A DNA stretch of 64,000 nt, from NCBI RefSeq assembly GCF_964355755.1, contig NC_092673.1:22823001-22887000 (forward strand). The letters run 5' to 3'. The notes below the pieces were generated by a model. That model made no database searches, was not told the DNA's origin, and saw only the letters and a list, made by a program, of their open reading frames with translations. The position numbers and the translations under genes are program-made. Below, in pieces: positions 36,701-51,700 of the stretch (its first letter is position 1; every line of letters begins with the position of its first letter). The stretch is from Antedon mediterranea. Lineage: Eukaryota; Echinodermata; Crinoidea; Comatulida; Antedonidae.

Positions 36701-39700
36701 ACGCGTAGAAAATTAATTAGAAATTGATTTTTCGCATTATAAAATTTTAAACGCGCGTGCGCGCGTAACTTCTTGTAAAACATGCCATTTTTTGTGCACA
36801 AAAAGTTTGCCCTTGATATGACTTAAATTTTCACAAAGTGTACAAAAAAAAATTACACTTGGTTTTATATCTATGATCAATTTAAAAAAATCATAAAATC
36901 ATGCGTAAGTCACGTTGCGTAACTATGACGTCATTCAAAAATAGGAGGTGCACAACTTCACGTAAATGCCCATATGTTGACAAAGTTATGAAATGTTATG
37001 TTTACCCATTTTAGAGATACGCTCTGCACAAAAAGTGAGGGAGAAAGACTGAAGAATAATGAAAAAAAAAAAAAAGACACAGGACAGTTACAAGGAGTTA
37101 TCCGCTAAATGCGGATAACTAAAAAGTAACAGGACAGTTACAAGGAGTTATCCGCTGAATGCGGATAACTAACTAGACATGTAACTCGTCACTTTGACGA
37201 GTTAGTTATCGGCACGACAAAGGCCACGTGCACGTCATACGTTAGAATATTGCACACAGAAAAAGATTATGGCAATATGACCTGAACTGAAGAATATGGT
37301 ATGTTGTTATTGCTGAATTCTGTTATTTTGTGTCATATAGTATATACAATATAATCTGTATACATATTACATACAGTGTAGAATAGGTGAAATGACTGGA
37401 CCCGCCATTTATTCCAATTTTTAACATGGCGACGGTATCAAAATGAAACACTAAGATAGCAATTTCGGAAGGAAATTATCTCGGCAACAACATATTAACG
37501 TGTAGAAGAAATTTGAATACGTAAAATATAGATGCGCACCCTTTTAAATGTGATGAACTATTACGCAAAATATGAAAATACGACTTTTTTTATTCAACTG
37601 GCCATATGATGACGTCACAACATCCGATTGGCAAAATGTTTACATAAATTCGTATCTACAATCCAATAGCTTCCAGAAAACGTTTTAATCATGATGATCA
37701 CGTTTTAATCTGACGAGCTATAACAGATTGAAATTTACTGTAAAGACGAAAATAAGTGACCCACGTTATTTACATTTTTAGAAATGATGACGTCATAAAA
37801 ATTAAAATATTTTTAACTCATACGAAAGATAGTTAATTGACCTAGATAATATAAAAATCGGGGTAAAAATGGAAAACAGATAATTGGAGATGCGCTCTAT
37901 TAAATGTCATACGCTATGATGAAAGATACAAAAATCCTATATTTTATATTCGCATGGCCATACGGTGACGTCACAATGTTCGGTTAGCCATATTAATGCA
38001 TGACCCAAAATCTACAACTCATCAACTTTCAGAATATGCAATTAAAATAACTTTCACCGTTTAGTTTAGAAACTACGACTGTTTAAAAAAGGGCATAATT
38101 TTGACGATTTTTTGAACTTTTTCATCAAAAATGCACGTAAATTATCCAATTCAACGTGCCCGTGTGACGTAATTTTAAGTCGAAATTGTTCAAAAGTTGG
38201 TAAAATTACTAGAAAAGGCTGGAAAAAAACAAATCACGCAAAAAAAATTGTTTTCAACGCTACGTGCGCACCGCGCGCGTAAAAAAATGCCCGCACGTGG
38301 GAATTTTTTACATGCTCTAAATGACATGAAACGCTTAGAAAGTTGATTAGAAATTGATTTTTCGCATTTTGAAATTTTAAACGCGCGTGCGCGCGCAACT
38401 TCGTGTGAAACATGCCAATTTTTTTTCACATTCAGTTAGCGCAAGATATCAATTAAACTTTTGTTAAGTTTCAATTTAAATTGCTATATGGTTTTCAATC
38501 TATGTTAAATAGGCGAAATTCGTAAAAACGCGCGTAAGTCATGTTGCGCAACTCTGACGTCATTCAAAAATAGGAGGTGCACAACTTCACCTGAATGATC
38601 TCATGCTGACAAAGTTATAACATGTTATGTTTACACGTTTTTGAGATACGCGAGACACAAAAATAGAGGAGAAAGAAAGAAGAAAAAAACTAGACATGTA
38701 ACTCGTCACTTTGACGAGTTAGTTATCCGCACGACAAACGCCACGCGCACGTCATACGTTGGAATTTTGTACACGGAAAAAGATTATGGCATTATGACCT
38801 GAACTGAAGAATATCAATGCTGTTAGTGCTGAATTCTGTCAATTTTGTGTCATATAGTATATACAGTGCAAACGGTAATCTGTATACATGTTACATACAG
38901 TGTAGAATAGGTGAAATTACGGGACCCCCCGTTTATTCTTATTTTTAACTTGGCGACGGTATCAAAATGAAACACTAAGATAGCAATTTTGGAAGGACAT
39001 TATCTCAGCAATCACATATTACCGTGTAGAAGAAATTTGAATACGTAAAATATAGATGCGCGCCCTTTTAAATGTGATGAACTATTACGCAAAATATGAA
39101 AATACGACTTTTATTATTCAACTGGCCATATGATAACATCAGAACGTCGGATTGGAAAAATGTTCACATGAATTCGTATCTACAATCCAATAGCTTCCAG
39201 GAAACATTTTAATCATGATTATCACTTTTTATTCTGACGAGCTATAACAGATTGAAATTTACTGTAAAGATGAAAATAATTGACCCACGTTATTTACGTT
39301 TTTAGACATGATGACGTAATAAAAATTAAAATATTTTTAACTCATGCGAAAGATAGTTGATTGATCTAGACAATATCACAATCGGGGTGAAAATGGAAAA
39401 CGGATAAGTAGAGATGCGCTCTATTAAATGTGATGAGCTACGACGAAAGATACAAAAATCCTATATTTTAGATACGCGTGGCCATACGATGACGTCACAA
39501 TGTCCGGTTAGCCATATTAATACATGATCCGATATCTATAACTCATCAACTTCAAGAATATGTCATCCACAAAAAAATGACCGTCCAGTTTAGAAATTAC
39601 GACTGTTTAAAAAAAGGCATAATTTTGACAAATTTTGACAAATTTGTTAACTTTTTCATCAAAAACTCGCGAAAATTATCCAATTCTACGTGCCCGTATG

Positions 39701-42700
39701 ACGTGATTTTAAGTCGAAATTGTTTAAAAGTTTGTAAAATTACTAGAAAAGGCAGGAAAAACATAAATCACGCGAAAAAAAAAGTGTTTTGCGCTACGTG
39801 CGTCCGCTTGCGTAAAAAAATTGCGCGCGCCTGGGAATTTTTGACATGCTTAAAATGACATGAAACGCGTAGAAAGTTGATTAGAAATTGATTTTTCGCA
39901 TTTTGAAATTTTAAACGCGCGTACGCGCGTAACTTCGTGTGAAACATGTCATTTTTTTTACACATAAAGTTAGCGCATGATATAAATTAAACTTATGCTA
40001 AGTTTCATTTGAAATTGTTATATGGTTTTCGATCTATGTTAAATACGCGAAAAACGTAAAAACGTGCGTAAGTCACGTTGCGTAACTCTGACGTCATTCA
40101 CAATAAGAGGGGCACAACTTCCCGCGAATGCCCATATGTTGACAAAGTTATGAAATGTTATGTTTACATGTTTTAGAGATACGCTCTGCACAAAAATGAC
40201 AGAAAGAAAGAAGAATACAGAAAAAAAAGAAGATGAAACAGGACAGTTACAAGGAGTTATCCGCTGAATGCGGATAACTAAAAAAGTAACAGGACAGTTA
40301 CAAGGAGTTATCCGCTGAATGCGGATAACTAATAAGAATAAGAAGAAGAATAAAGATTTCATACAATAACAATAGGTGATCATTTTATTCTAAATGATCA
40401 CCTAATAAAATGATCTATTTCTTTACCCATTTGTGTCGTCTTTAGTCCTTTTTTTTTTGTGGTTGGAGTTATATTCTTAATCTCACAAATGAATGCCTAA
40501 ATAAAATAAATGATAACATCGTTTTTTTGTTAGTCCTTTATTGATTGTTGCAAAGTGAAGAAATAAAATGACATGGGTTATTTGTTAAAACAAAGATAGC
40601 ACTGTATATATATATTTTATTTTATAACTTGTTAGTATTACCGGCATCTTTGATTTATTAAGTTTCCTGTTGTTGATATCAATTCCCCTTTTTCATTGGT
40701 AATTTTTGGAGATTGAAAATATTTTTTTATTACTATAACATGGGATCCTATCGAAACTAAACAATAGTACAGTGTGTGTAGTGCACACACTGTGTAGTTC
40801 ACACCTTTAAATTCTGATTGTGTTTACTACATCATTGCTGAATTCTAAAGCAACAGACATGTACACGTACAGATAGTGTGTTGAATTCAAACAAACCTCA
40901 AAAGTTCTGTCATCTTTATGATAAACAACAAAATGGATTTCCTTTAGACTGCTTTGTGGATTATTTGCACTAAAGGTTATAGCTTCTTCATACATGACTT
41001 TTGCCACTTGCTCAGCTGGATACTTCAGGTTTCCAGTTCCTAGTGCAGGAATGGCTATTGACCTCATAGTAGATGCCGACAAGAATAAGTTTCTTAATAG
41101 TTCTTTTATATCCTGAAATTGCAATTACTGATTTATTTATTTTGAAGAGCCGAAAACAATTATTTTTACCAATTAATCACAATAAAAAATAAAGGGAAGT
41201 CAAATGATTTCTTAAATATATTTAGTGATCAAATGTTTTGCAGAATAGTTCTTAAGTATAAGCTTTGTATATTGTGATGATGAATCCAATTTGTACAGCA
41301 GTCTGCAGTCAGCGCATTTTGATATGGCTTCTCTTTGTAGTTAACAGATATAGCATGTTTAAAATCTGTTCAACTGTCAAGATAATAAAGGTTAAAAGGT
41401 ATGTCTAGAACTACAAATTGGTGATTTCTTAGCGAGATCAATTTAACACTAATTGTTCCTAAAAAAAAAAAACAAGTCATGTCATCTGTTTTTGTTATAC
41501 AGGTATCATTGTGATTGATCTAGGTTAAAAAAAAAACACTGATGCATTAATGTTTTTATCGTTAAGGTTGTACACTACTGTAACTATTTTAAAAAATCAT
41601 ACCTGTATAGAAGTTAGTCCCTTATAGTTTTTCAATGCTGTGTGGAAGACTTTTTTACATTGCAGTGCGAAAGGGCCTGTCTCGACAAATTCTGTTGTTG
41701 ACATATTTCCTTTAGCAGCTTTTGCTTTACTACACTCCTGTTGAAGTTGGGGACCAGCAGCTTTAAGAAGAGCCTTTGAAACTTTACCATAGCTCAAGTT
41801 AAATTCCGATGAAGTTGTATTTACAATGACATCCACCTGAAAATATTTTTTTTTAATTGTTTCTAAAATAATTTTTTGTAATTCAAAACTCCAAAAACTG
41901 TTGAAAAAGTGAGTAACAAATACTTTTTTCTAAATTAACTATATGAAAATAAACACTACAAACCTTAGAATCTTCAATCTTTCCTCTGATGAGTTTAATT
42001 GTAAATCCTTCTTTTGTTATTAATACATTGTTAGTGATCTTTAATCCATAACTTGGTTTAGTTGGCATGGCAAAAGCAGCTCTTGTAAGGTCATTGGACA
42101 ACTCCTCTTCTTCATGCACACCTTTGAAGACATCTTTCATAGCAGACTCAAACGCATTACAATCAATAATGTTGTTGCTTACAAAATACACTTGCTGTAG
42201 TGCTGACCTAGGATTGTCATCAAAGTACTCCTTAGTTGCTTCTAAGATCGCTTGTGTACATGGTTCTAAAGGATAGCCAAATATCCCAGAACTTATGGCT
42301 GGCATTGCAATAGAAGTGAATCTACTTTTATCTGCTTCTTCATAAACACCTGTCACTGACTTCATTAGCATTTCTCTTGCTCTTGGCTCCTTTGTTTTAT
42401 TATATTTTGGACCAACAGTGTGAATAACCTTTTTGCATGGGAGGTTTCCTGCATCAGTTAAAACAGCTTCTCCTGACAGAAGCATGCTACCTTGAGCTTC
42501 TATTATCCTATCACTTTCCATCTGTATTTCTTTTCCTCCTAAGATTGAGATATAAAAACATACAGAAAATCATGGGATTTCAAAATGTGAGTTTCTACAA
42601 AAAAAATAAAATATAAATACTGCCGTTAAGGCGAAAAAAATTGATCAAATTAATACGCCCTCACCTTTCAGTATTTTATTCACGAATCAGGATCTCCGAA

Positions 42701-45700
42701 GAGAACATTAATTCTAAACTGACCAGTGATATACTAAAATTTTGATATATATATTTCATATTACTTTATTTTAAAATATTACCTGCAACAACAATAGCTT
42801 TAGCTAATCCACCGGAATGTTGAAGTCGTTCATTTGCAGCATTTACAATAGCATCAACATTCATTTCAGTCATATCTGCTTTACACACGATCAACTCAAC
42901 TCCTCCTTTCATCTTGTGTCGCAACAGTACTTGCATTGATTCACTACTTGTGAACTTGCCATCAACCCCAATAATACATTTAAAGCTATTTTCCACAGAT
43001 TTTAAATCTCGTTTTCCTTTATCACTTTTAAAATAGTTTGTCATACCTGGTTCAGATATCAAATGTTGACCTGTTTTAATCTTGCTTTCAAAGTCAGTTA
43101 TCCAATCTTTAGCTTTATCAGTACCACTACGATTACCTTTGATTAGGATATAGCCACAGCTGGCATTGGGTGTTAACTTCACACAAGAAGAATCTAATTC
43201 TTTTTCAATGGTAGAAATTTCATTTAAATGATGGTTTTCTAATAACAGAATTAGTTTTTTGTCCATAGCTCTTTTCATCTGTAAAATCTGGTTTGATTTT
43301 AAAAATGTGTTGAGTTTGGTAACAACCTCATCAACAGCCGTGTCAAATCCTGTAATCATGATGCATGTTTCACCTTTTATTTGAGACACTCTTTTAACTG
43401 TCACCCGGTCTAGCTTGTTAAAAGATTCAAACAGTTCTTTACCTTCAGCTTTTTCCATTACTTTAATTTGATTAGTTGAAAGAGCATATTTCTGGCATAT
43501 TACTATTTTCTCAATAGACGATCTTGCAGCCTTGGCATGGTCAAAAGAAGTAGAATATACTTTCACACGGTTTTCCTCAATAGCATATGCAATGTTAACA
43601 TTATTGTCCTTTTGTAGCTCTATAACATCATCATAGAAATTCATCAGAAACGTTCTAATTTCAGATTCACACAGGAAAGAGATCTCAACGATGTTCTCTA
43701 GCTCTTTGTAAAGACACAATTTAGCTTCATTTATGTTTTGAGGAAGTCCTTTAAATGTTATTGTACTGCTACTATCATCCACAAAGAATTCTACTCCAAA
43801 TTTACTCTTCAAAGTTTTTTCAAAATCAAGCAAATGAATTTTTTTCATTTTTAAGGGTTTACATTTTTCAGATTCCTCTTTTGTCTCCTTTTTAGTTCTG
43901 ATTTCATCTTTCATATTCTTGAGTTGTGTTGTGAGCTCATGAAATGTGTTTCCAACGATACGCCTTACCCCTACAATTATCAGGGATGGTGACGAGTCAT
44001 CCAGTTGCAATTTTACACCTTCTACCTCTGCCTTTTTAATGTATGGCTGGAAATCTTCAAAGCATTCATCACCAACTTCTAACTTCCTTATGTCAAATTC
44101 GTCAATGAGGCGTTTGAAATTACTTTGAGCATAATCATCCCAATTATGAATTTTCTTAAGGTTCAACGCAGAATAAGCATGTAATCTTACATCAGGAGAA
44201 TCTTGTTTATACTCAATCTGTATTCCAGCAGCAGAGAGTTCGTTCATAAACTGTTGATTCTTACAAGCAAAGCTTAACAGGTAAGGATCAACCCTTAGAA
44301 ATATCTCGTTGGCGGTTAAGAATTCATCTAGTTTGCTGATAACTTCACCAACAGCCGTGTCAAATCCTGTAATCATGATGCATGTTTCACCTTTTATTTG
44401 AGACACTCCTCTAACTGTCACCCGGTCTAGCTTGTTAAAATATTCAAGCAGTTCTTTACCTGCAGCTGTTTCCATTACTTTAATTTGATCACTTGAAAGA
44501 AGATATTTCTGGCATTTTATTATTTTCTCAATAGATGATCTTGCAGCCTTGGCATTGTCAAGAGAAGTAGAGTATACTTTCACACGGTTTTCCTCAATAG
44601 CATATGCAATGTTAAGATTATTGTCCCTTTGTAGCTGTATAACATCATCATAGAAATTCATCAAGAATGTGCACATTTCAAACTCACACTGGAAAGAGAT
44701 CTCCACAACGTTCTCTAGCTCTTTGTAAAGACACAGTTTAGCTTCACTTATGTTACTTTGAAGTCCTTTAAATGTTATTGTACTGCTACTATCATCAACT
44801 AAGAATTCTACTCCAAATTTAGTCTTCAAAGGTTTTTCAAAATCAAGCAAATTAATTTTTTTCATTTTTAAGGGTTTACATTTTTCAGATTCCTCTTTTG
44901 TCTCCTTTTTAGTTTTGATTTCATCTTTCATATTCTTGAGTTGTGTTGTGAGCTCATGAAATGTGTTTCCAACGATACGCCTTACCCCTACAATTATCAG
45001 GGATGGTGACGAGTCATCCAGTTGCAATTTTACACCTTCTACCTCTGCCTTTTTAATGTATGGCTGGAAATCTTCAAAGCATTCATTACCAACTTCTAAC
45101 TTCCTTATGTCAAATTCGTCAATGAGGCGTTTGAAATTACTTTGAGCATAATCATCCCAATTATGAATTTTCTTAAGGTTCAACGCAGAATAAGCATGTA
45201 ATCTTACATCAGGAGAATCTTGCTTATACTCAATCTGTATTCCAGCAGCAGAGAGTTCGTTCATAAACTGTTGATTCTTACAAGCAAAGCTTAACAGGTA
45301 AGGATCAACCCTTAGAAATATCTCGTTGGCGGTTAAGAATTCATCTAGTTTGCTGATAACTTCACCAACAGCCGTGTCAAATCCTGTAATCATGATGCAT
45401 GTTTCACCTTTTATTTGAGACACTCTTCTAACTGTCACCCGGTCTAGCTTGTTAAAATATTCAAGCAGTTCTTTACCTGCAGCTGTTTCCATTACTTTAA
45501 TTTGATCACTTGAAAGAAGATATTTCTGGCATTTTATTATTTTCTCAATAGATGATCTTGCAGCCTTGGCATTGTCAAGAGAAGTAGAGTATACCTTCAC
45601 ACGGTTTTCCTCAATAGCATATGCAATGTTAAGATTATTGTCCCTTTGTAGCTGTATAACATCATCATAGAAATTCATCAAGAATGTGCACATTTCAGAA

Positions 45701-48700
45701 TCACACTGGAAAGAGATCTCCACAACGTTCTCTAGCTCTTTGTAAAGACACAGTTTAGCTTCACTTATGTTACTTTGAAGTCCTTTAAATGTTATTGTAC
45801 TGCTACTATCATCAACTAAGAATTCTACTCCAAATTTAGTCTTCAAAGTTTTTTCAAAATCAAGCAAATGAATTTTTTTCATTTTTAAAGGTTTACATTT
45901 TTCAGATTCCTCTTTTGTCTCCTTTTTAGTTTTGATTTCATCTTTCATATTCTTGAGTTGTGTTGTGAGCTCATGTAATGTGTTTCCAACGATACGCCTT
46001 ACCCCTACAATTATCAGGGATGGTGACGAGTCATCCAGTTGCAATTTTACACCTTCTACCTCTGCCTTTTTAATGTATGGCTGGAAATCTTCAAAGCATT
46101 CATCACCAACTTCTAACTTCCTTATGTCAAATTCGTCAATGAGGCGTTTGAAATTACTTTGAGCATAATCATCCCAATTATGAATTTTCTTAAGGTTCAA
46201 CGCAGAATAAGCATGTAATCTTACATCAGGAGAATCTTGCTTATACTCAATCTGTATTCCAGCAGCAGAGAGTTCGTTCATAAACTGTTGATTCTTACAA
46301 GCAAAGCTTAACAGGTAAGGATCAACCCTTAGAAATATCTCGTTGGCGGTTAAGAATTCATCTAGTTTGCTGATAACTTCACCAACAGCAGTGTCAAATC
46401 CTGTAATCATGATACATGTTTCACCTTTTATTTGAGACACTCCTCTAACTGTCACCCGGTCTAGCTTGTTAAAAGATTCAAGCAGTTCTTTACCTGCAGC
46501 TGTTTCCATTACTTTAATTTGATCACTTGAAAGAAGATATTTCTGGCATTTTATTATTTTCTCAATAGATAATCTTGCAGCCTTGGCATTGTCAAGAGAA
46601 GTAGAGTATACTTTCACACGGTTTTCCTCAATAGCATATGCAATGTTAAGATTATTGTCCCTTTGTAGCTGTATAACATCATCATAGAAATTCATCAAGA
46701 ATGTGCACATTTCAGACTCACACTGGAAAGAGATCTCCACAACGTTCTCTAGCTCTTTGTAAAGAAACAGTTTAGCTTCATTTATGTTTTGAGGAAGTCC
46801 TTTAAATGTTATTGTACTGCTACCATCATCTACAAAGAATTCTACTCCAAATTTACTCTTCAAAGTTTTTTCAAAATCAAGCAAATGAATTTTTTTCATT
46901 TTTAAGGGTTTACATTTTTCAGATTCCTCTTTTGTCTCCTTTTTAGTTTTGATTTCATCTTTCATATTCTTGAGTTGTGTTGTGAGCTCATGAAATGTGT
47001 TTCCAACGATACGCCTTACCCCTACAATTATCAGGGATGGTGACGAGTCATCCAGTTGGAATTTTACACCTTCTACCTCTGCCTTTTTAATGTATGGCTG
47101 GAAATCTTCAAAGCATTCATCACCAACTTCTAACTTCCTTATGTCAAATTCGTCAATGAGGCGTTTGAAATTACTTTGAGCATAATCATCCCAATTATGA
47201 ATTTTCTTAAGGTTCAACGCAGAATAAGCATGTAATCTTACATCAGGAGAATCTTGCTTATACTCAATCTGTATTCCAGCAGCAGAGAGTTCGTTCATAA
47301 ACTGTTGATTCTTACAAGCAAAGCTTAACAGGTAAGGATCTACCTTTAGAAAAACTGTATCTAGTTTCCATCGATCGTCATCTGACTTGACTTCGCCAAT
47401 TTCATCATAGTAGCAACATATATCCAGATCTTTATCCTGAAGTTTCTGAAATTTCCTTTCACAGACTGATTTCACAACTAAAATTATAGAAATCCGAAAA
47501 ATAATAGATAAAAGAATCTGAATTGATCTTAATTAGGAAAACGTTTGTTAATTTTTTTACAGCCAGACAGTACCGTATATAATATAATTCAAGTGTTATC
47601 TCAGTTCAAAAAGTGATTTGCCATAGGATATGGTCCAACTTTTTTGAAAAACTAAATATAAACTAGCAATAGTACCCGTTGACGGGTAGGTTGTAGACCT
47701 GTTAAGCAAACACATGTACAGTACAACTATAAGCAAAAGTTGAAAACTCATTTTCTATGTTTTAAATCCATTGATATGCAAAGGATTGATAGGGCTATGG
47801 TAGGCTAAATGCAATGTATATGCTGTCACTAAAGCCTGTTTGCCTTGTAGTGATTGGGGACAGGATAGTGAAAACTGGGTGTATTTATAGTCACAGGAGC
47901 AGGAGAGTAGTTCGGTAGTTTCCTTTAGAACCATTTCTGCTTTTCAGAAACTTCAAAATTAAGGAGTGAAACAAGGTTGTTTGTGTTATAGCTCCAATCC
48001 TTTTATCAATATTTTCATCAACGGTACTCCATCTTTTTAAGAGGCTACTACATGAAATAGATCTCCGTTATAATCGATGAAAAACTTTATATTCAACCTC
48101 GGCCAAACGAAGATAACCACTACCTTTACAGTAAAAGAGCTGCAGTTTCACGTACCTTGGTAGCTGCATCTCATCTAAAGCAGACAAAATTATGAAATAT
48201 GAATGAATGTCGCAAGTATAGATTTTTGACATCTAAAAACCTAAAACTAGCAATTATTCAGCACAACATTGCAGCTTACAATGCTTAAGCAAAAAAGCAG
48301 CTTAAGCAGTGCACTCACAGGGATAAGTTTCTTCACAAATAAGCAATTAAGGAGCACACGATTGCAGCTGAATTTCCAGAGGAAAAAGTCCCCAAGCGAA
48401 ATAGAAAATAGTCAGACAACCAGAATTAACTACTACAGAAATAGCAAAATAAGCATAAATAGCATGGTCTTAGCTCCAAAAGAGCCAAAAAGTCTGTATG
48501 CTAAGCACAGGTAAAAGCTACAAAAACTCCAAAAGGACCAATCCTGCGCCTTACTCCACATAGGTGAGGATGTATATGTGATGGTAACAAATTTACTCTA
48601 CGGCTCCAAAACCAGGATCACTTACGTTGGAATCTCAAGATTTTTGAAAAGTACTACCAGAGATATCTCCAAAACATCCTAAATATATAATGGACAGTAA

Positions 48701-51700
48701 TGCGTATGTGAGAGCACAAGTATCACGTCCAGTATTGAAGTCACCATCATAAAAAATACGCATCGATGGGTGGGTCATGTTACGCTCAAGGAAAACGATA
48801 AACTGCCAAAGCAGATTATGCTTGTGCTGCGTAATAGCGCTCAAAGGGAGGGTAGATCAAATACTACAAAGACAACCTGAAACAGAATTATAATGTAGGT
48901 AGAGGTACGCACTTTCGGGGTTTATACTGTTTTATCTATATATAAATTATGCTTAATTCTGACATAGGCCTAGGAGTGTACAATGGAAAAACTGTTGTAA
49001 AGATCTCAGATGTACCGCGAAACGCAGATTTGATAACATTAGTGTTCACTATTATGATATTGTTCCATATTTCACTCTTAGGAAGATATTATAGAAGGTT
49101 TTAAAACAAAATGTCTGATTTCATTTGTCAATTTTCAACTGTCTGTGGTACAATGCTCATTAAAACTCTGTTTTTTTAATTGCGCAGCTCGATGATCATC
49201 GCCAAATTTCAATGATAAAATATGAATTGGTAATTTATAGAATTAAGATGTGAGGTATTGCAATAATAAAACTACTTGAAATCAACACAAAAAAGTGCAC
49301 ATGATGGTGGTAGTCGAAATTAGATAATGCGCGCAGACAACGAAAATATAAAATACCAAACTATAATGTGGGTGTATTTTTGTTTGTTAATTATGTTCAG
49401 TAAATTTGAAGAATTTTAGACACAAAAAAACGAGATGCACGCTATTTTAAATGTGGTGAATTTTTACGAAAGAGACGAAAATCTGAATTTTTGATGATGA
49501 TGTCATGACATCAGATAGACAAAATGTTTATATGAATTCATACCTACAAGTCAACAACTTCCATAATAAGTTTTAATCATGCGGGTTACTTTTCATTCAA
49601 AGGAGCTATAACAGATTGAAATATACTGTATAGACGAAATTAAGTAAGTCACGTTATTCTAAATTTTTTATTATGATGACGTAATCAAAAACACATTTTT
49701 TTAAACGCATGTGAAAGAGAATTTACTGAGAAAGAACATATTAAAATCTAGGGCGAAATGGGTAACAATAAGCGTAATGTGCTCTTTTAAATGGGATTAA
49801 CTAGTACTAAAGCGAAAAAAATTCTATTTTTAAAGTTCGAGTGGCCATGGTGACGTCAGAACATTCAATAGGTATAAATTTTACATGAATTGATATCTAC
49901 AACTCATTAGCTTCCACAACATATTTTTTTAAATTGGGTAACCAGCCATCCTAAGGAGCTATAACTGATTAAAAATAGGTTAATTTTTTTCACAGATTTG
50001 TATTAAATTACCCATTTTTTAGCACACTATTATTAAAGTTAAACATGCACGTGCGTTGTTATTTTGCAATTTAAGTTCATCAAAATTAATAAAATCTACT
50101 ACAACAGAAGATATAAAAAACAAAAATCAATTTTAAAAATGGCCTATTATGCTGCTTACAAGCTGCGTGCGCAAATGTGCGCGTACAACGGAAAAAAAAT
50201 AGCAAATTTTTAAATGCTCAAAATGACCTGAAATACACATGACATCGATTAGAAAATTATTTTTTTCGTAATATAAAATTTTAATTGCGCGTGCACACTT
50301 AATTTCTTGTGCAATAAGCCATTTTTATTGAAAGAAAGAAGAATGAAGAGGATGAAAAAAAATAACTGACAATAACAAGGGTTATCTGTAATAACAATGA
50401 TATCAATGGCCACGGCGTTTAACTCACTTGTCTAACTGTGATTTACAAAATATATTGGCCTATTATGTTGCTTACGAGCTGCGTGCGCAAATGTGCGCTC
50501 GCAACGAAAAAAAAATCGAACATTTTTTAATACTCAAAATGACTTCAAATACGCATAAAATTGATTATAAAATTATTTTTTTCGCAATATTAAATTTTAA
50601 TTGTGCATGCACACATAATTTCTTGTGCAATAAGCCATTTTTATTCCATACAAAGTTGACCCCTTATATAAATTATGATTTTATGAAGTTTCAATAAAAA
50701 ATTACTTATCGTTCTGAATTTATGATCAATCATAGAATTTCATAAAATCGCAGCGCAACGAAAACCTTATTACGACATCTTCAGATAAAGGTTAAAATTC
50801 TGGTAAAGTTACAAAATGATATGCTTACAAGTTTTTGAGATAGGCTGTGCAAAAAAATCGTGGAAAGAAAGAAGAATAAAGAGGATGAAAAAAAAGATCC
50901 TGACAATAACAAGGGTTATCCGCAATAACATTGATATCAATGGCCACAGCGTTTAACTCACTTGTCTAGCCGTGATTTACAAAATATATTGTGTTCCAAG
51001 GATAGGTGTAATTAATTAAAACTTCAACAACGTGATCAGTCGATCAGTTTGCTGGCTGCCTATACTAAACACTGTTTTAATTTGGCGGCTTGCCATGGTA
51101 TTTGTTGAATTGTGTTACACAACAGAGAAGGTTGGCCGCTGTGAGACGTCAACTTACCGTTTGGCGGTTTCGGAGGAGATACGTAAAATTATGCGAATAA
51201 TTAGATTAGATTGATAGATAATGCTGTACGCAGTTTAGTAGATAGTAATATAAAAAGCTATGCGGCTACACCAATTTTCATCCCCATCCACCCTCTGGAT
51301 CAGTCAGAGAGATCATGTGCGAGATAAAACGTTCCGCTGTGGGCATGTGCGTCCAGCAATAACAAAATAAATGGTTAGATATTCAACCAAAAACCCATTG
51401 ACTGGCAGATATTTTTTGCTTCAAATTTCTTTTCGATCCAATTTTTTATCAAAGTGGATAACTATTAAAAATTAAAATGGCATATTTAAAAACAAATTTT
51501 TTAAGAATTTTTTTTCAGGGGGACAATACATCTTTAAAATATTTAAATAATAAATACCTGATATTGAGAAAATAACGGTTTTTAACACTTTTAATAATAT
51601 ATCTCGGACAAAAGGTAAAAGGTAAAAACCCATTTAGTAGGCCGGGCCCATAGCAAGGCCAATAATAATATTTTTTCCACCAAAAAAATAGGGATCCCCC

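Larger units (their letters stand above)
31253..40403 (-). mobile_element. 9.1 kb nested tandem array of Helitron/Helentron-like elements
   Basis: The left terminus (CTAG, hairpin AATTCGTCA-CTT-TGACGAATT, ATAGGTGATCATTT) and right terminus (hairpin of AGGTGATCATTT arms ending at 40403) define family 2. Its left arm is internally duplicated with a ~1.3 kb period (31253 to about 33990). Four family-1 copies follow head to tail: 34014-35539, 35540-37172, 37173-38689 and 38690-40332. Each starts CTAGACATG, then hairpin AACTCGTCA-CTT-TGACGAGTT, then AGTTATCCGCACGAC. Copies 2 and 4 end in GTTATCCGC/GCGGATAAC hairpins, doubled each time. There is no Rep-helicase. It fills almost the whole intron between 40427 and 31010. 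Confidence 0.75.

Noticed and set aside
34940-39965. Frames of 63-93 codons repeated on both strands of the array
   Set aside because: They recur only because the Helitron-like units recur, and they change or break between copies without coding constraint.
43946-47179. Four similar plus-strand frames of about 60 codons
   Set aside because: Antisense shadows of the 1017-bp KH-coding repeats.
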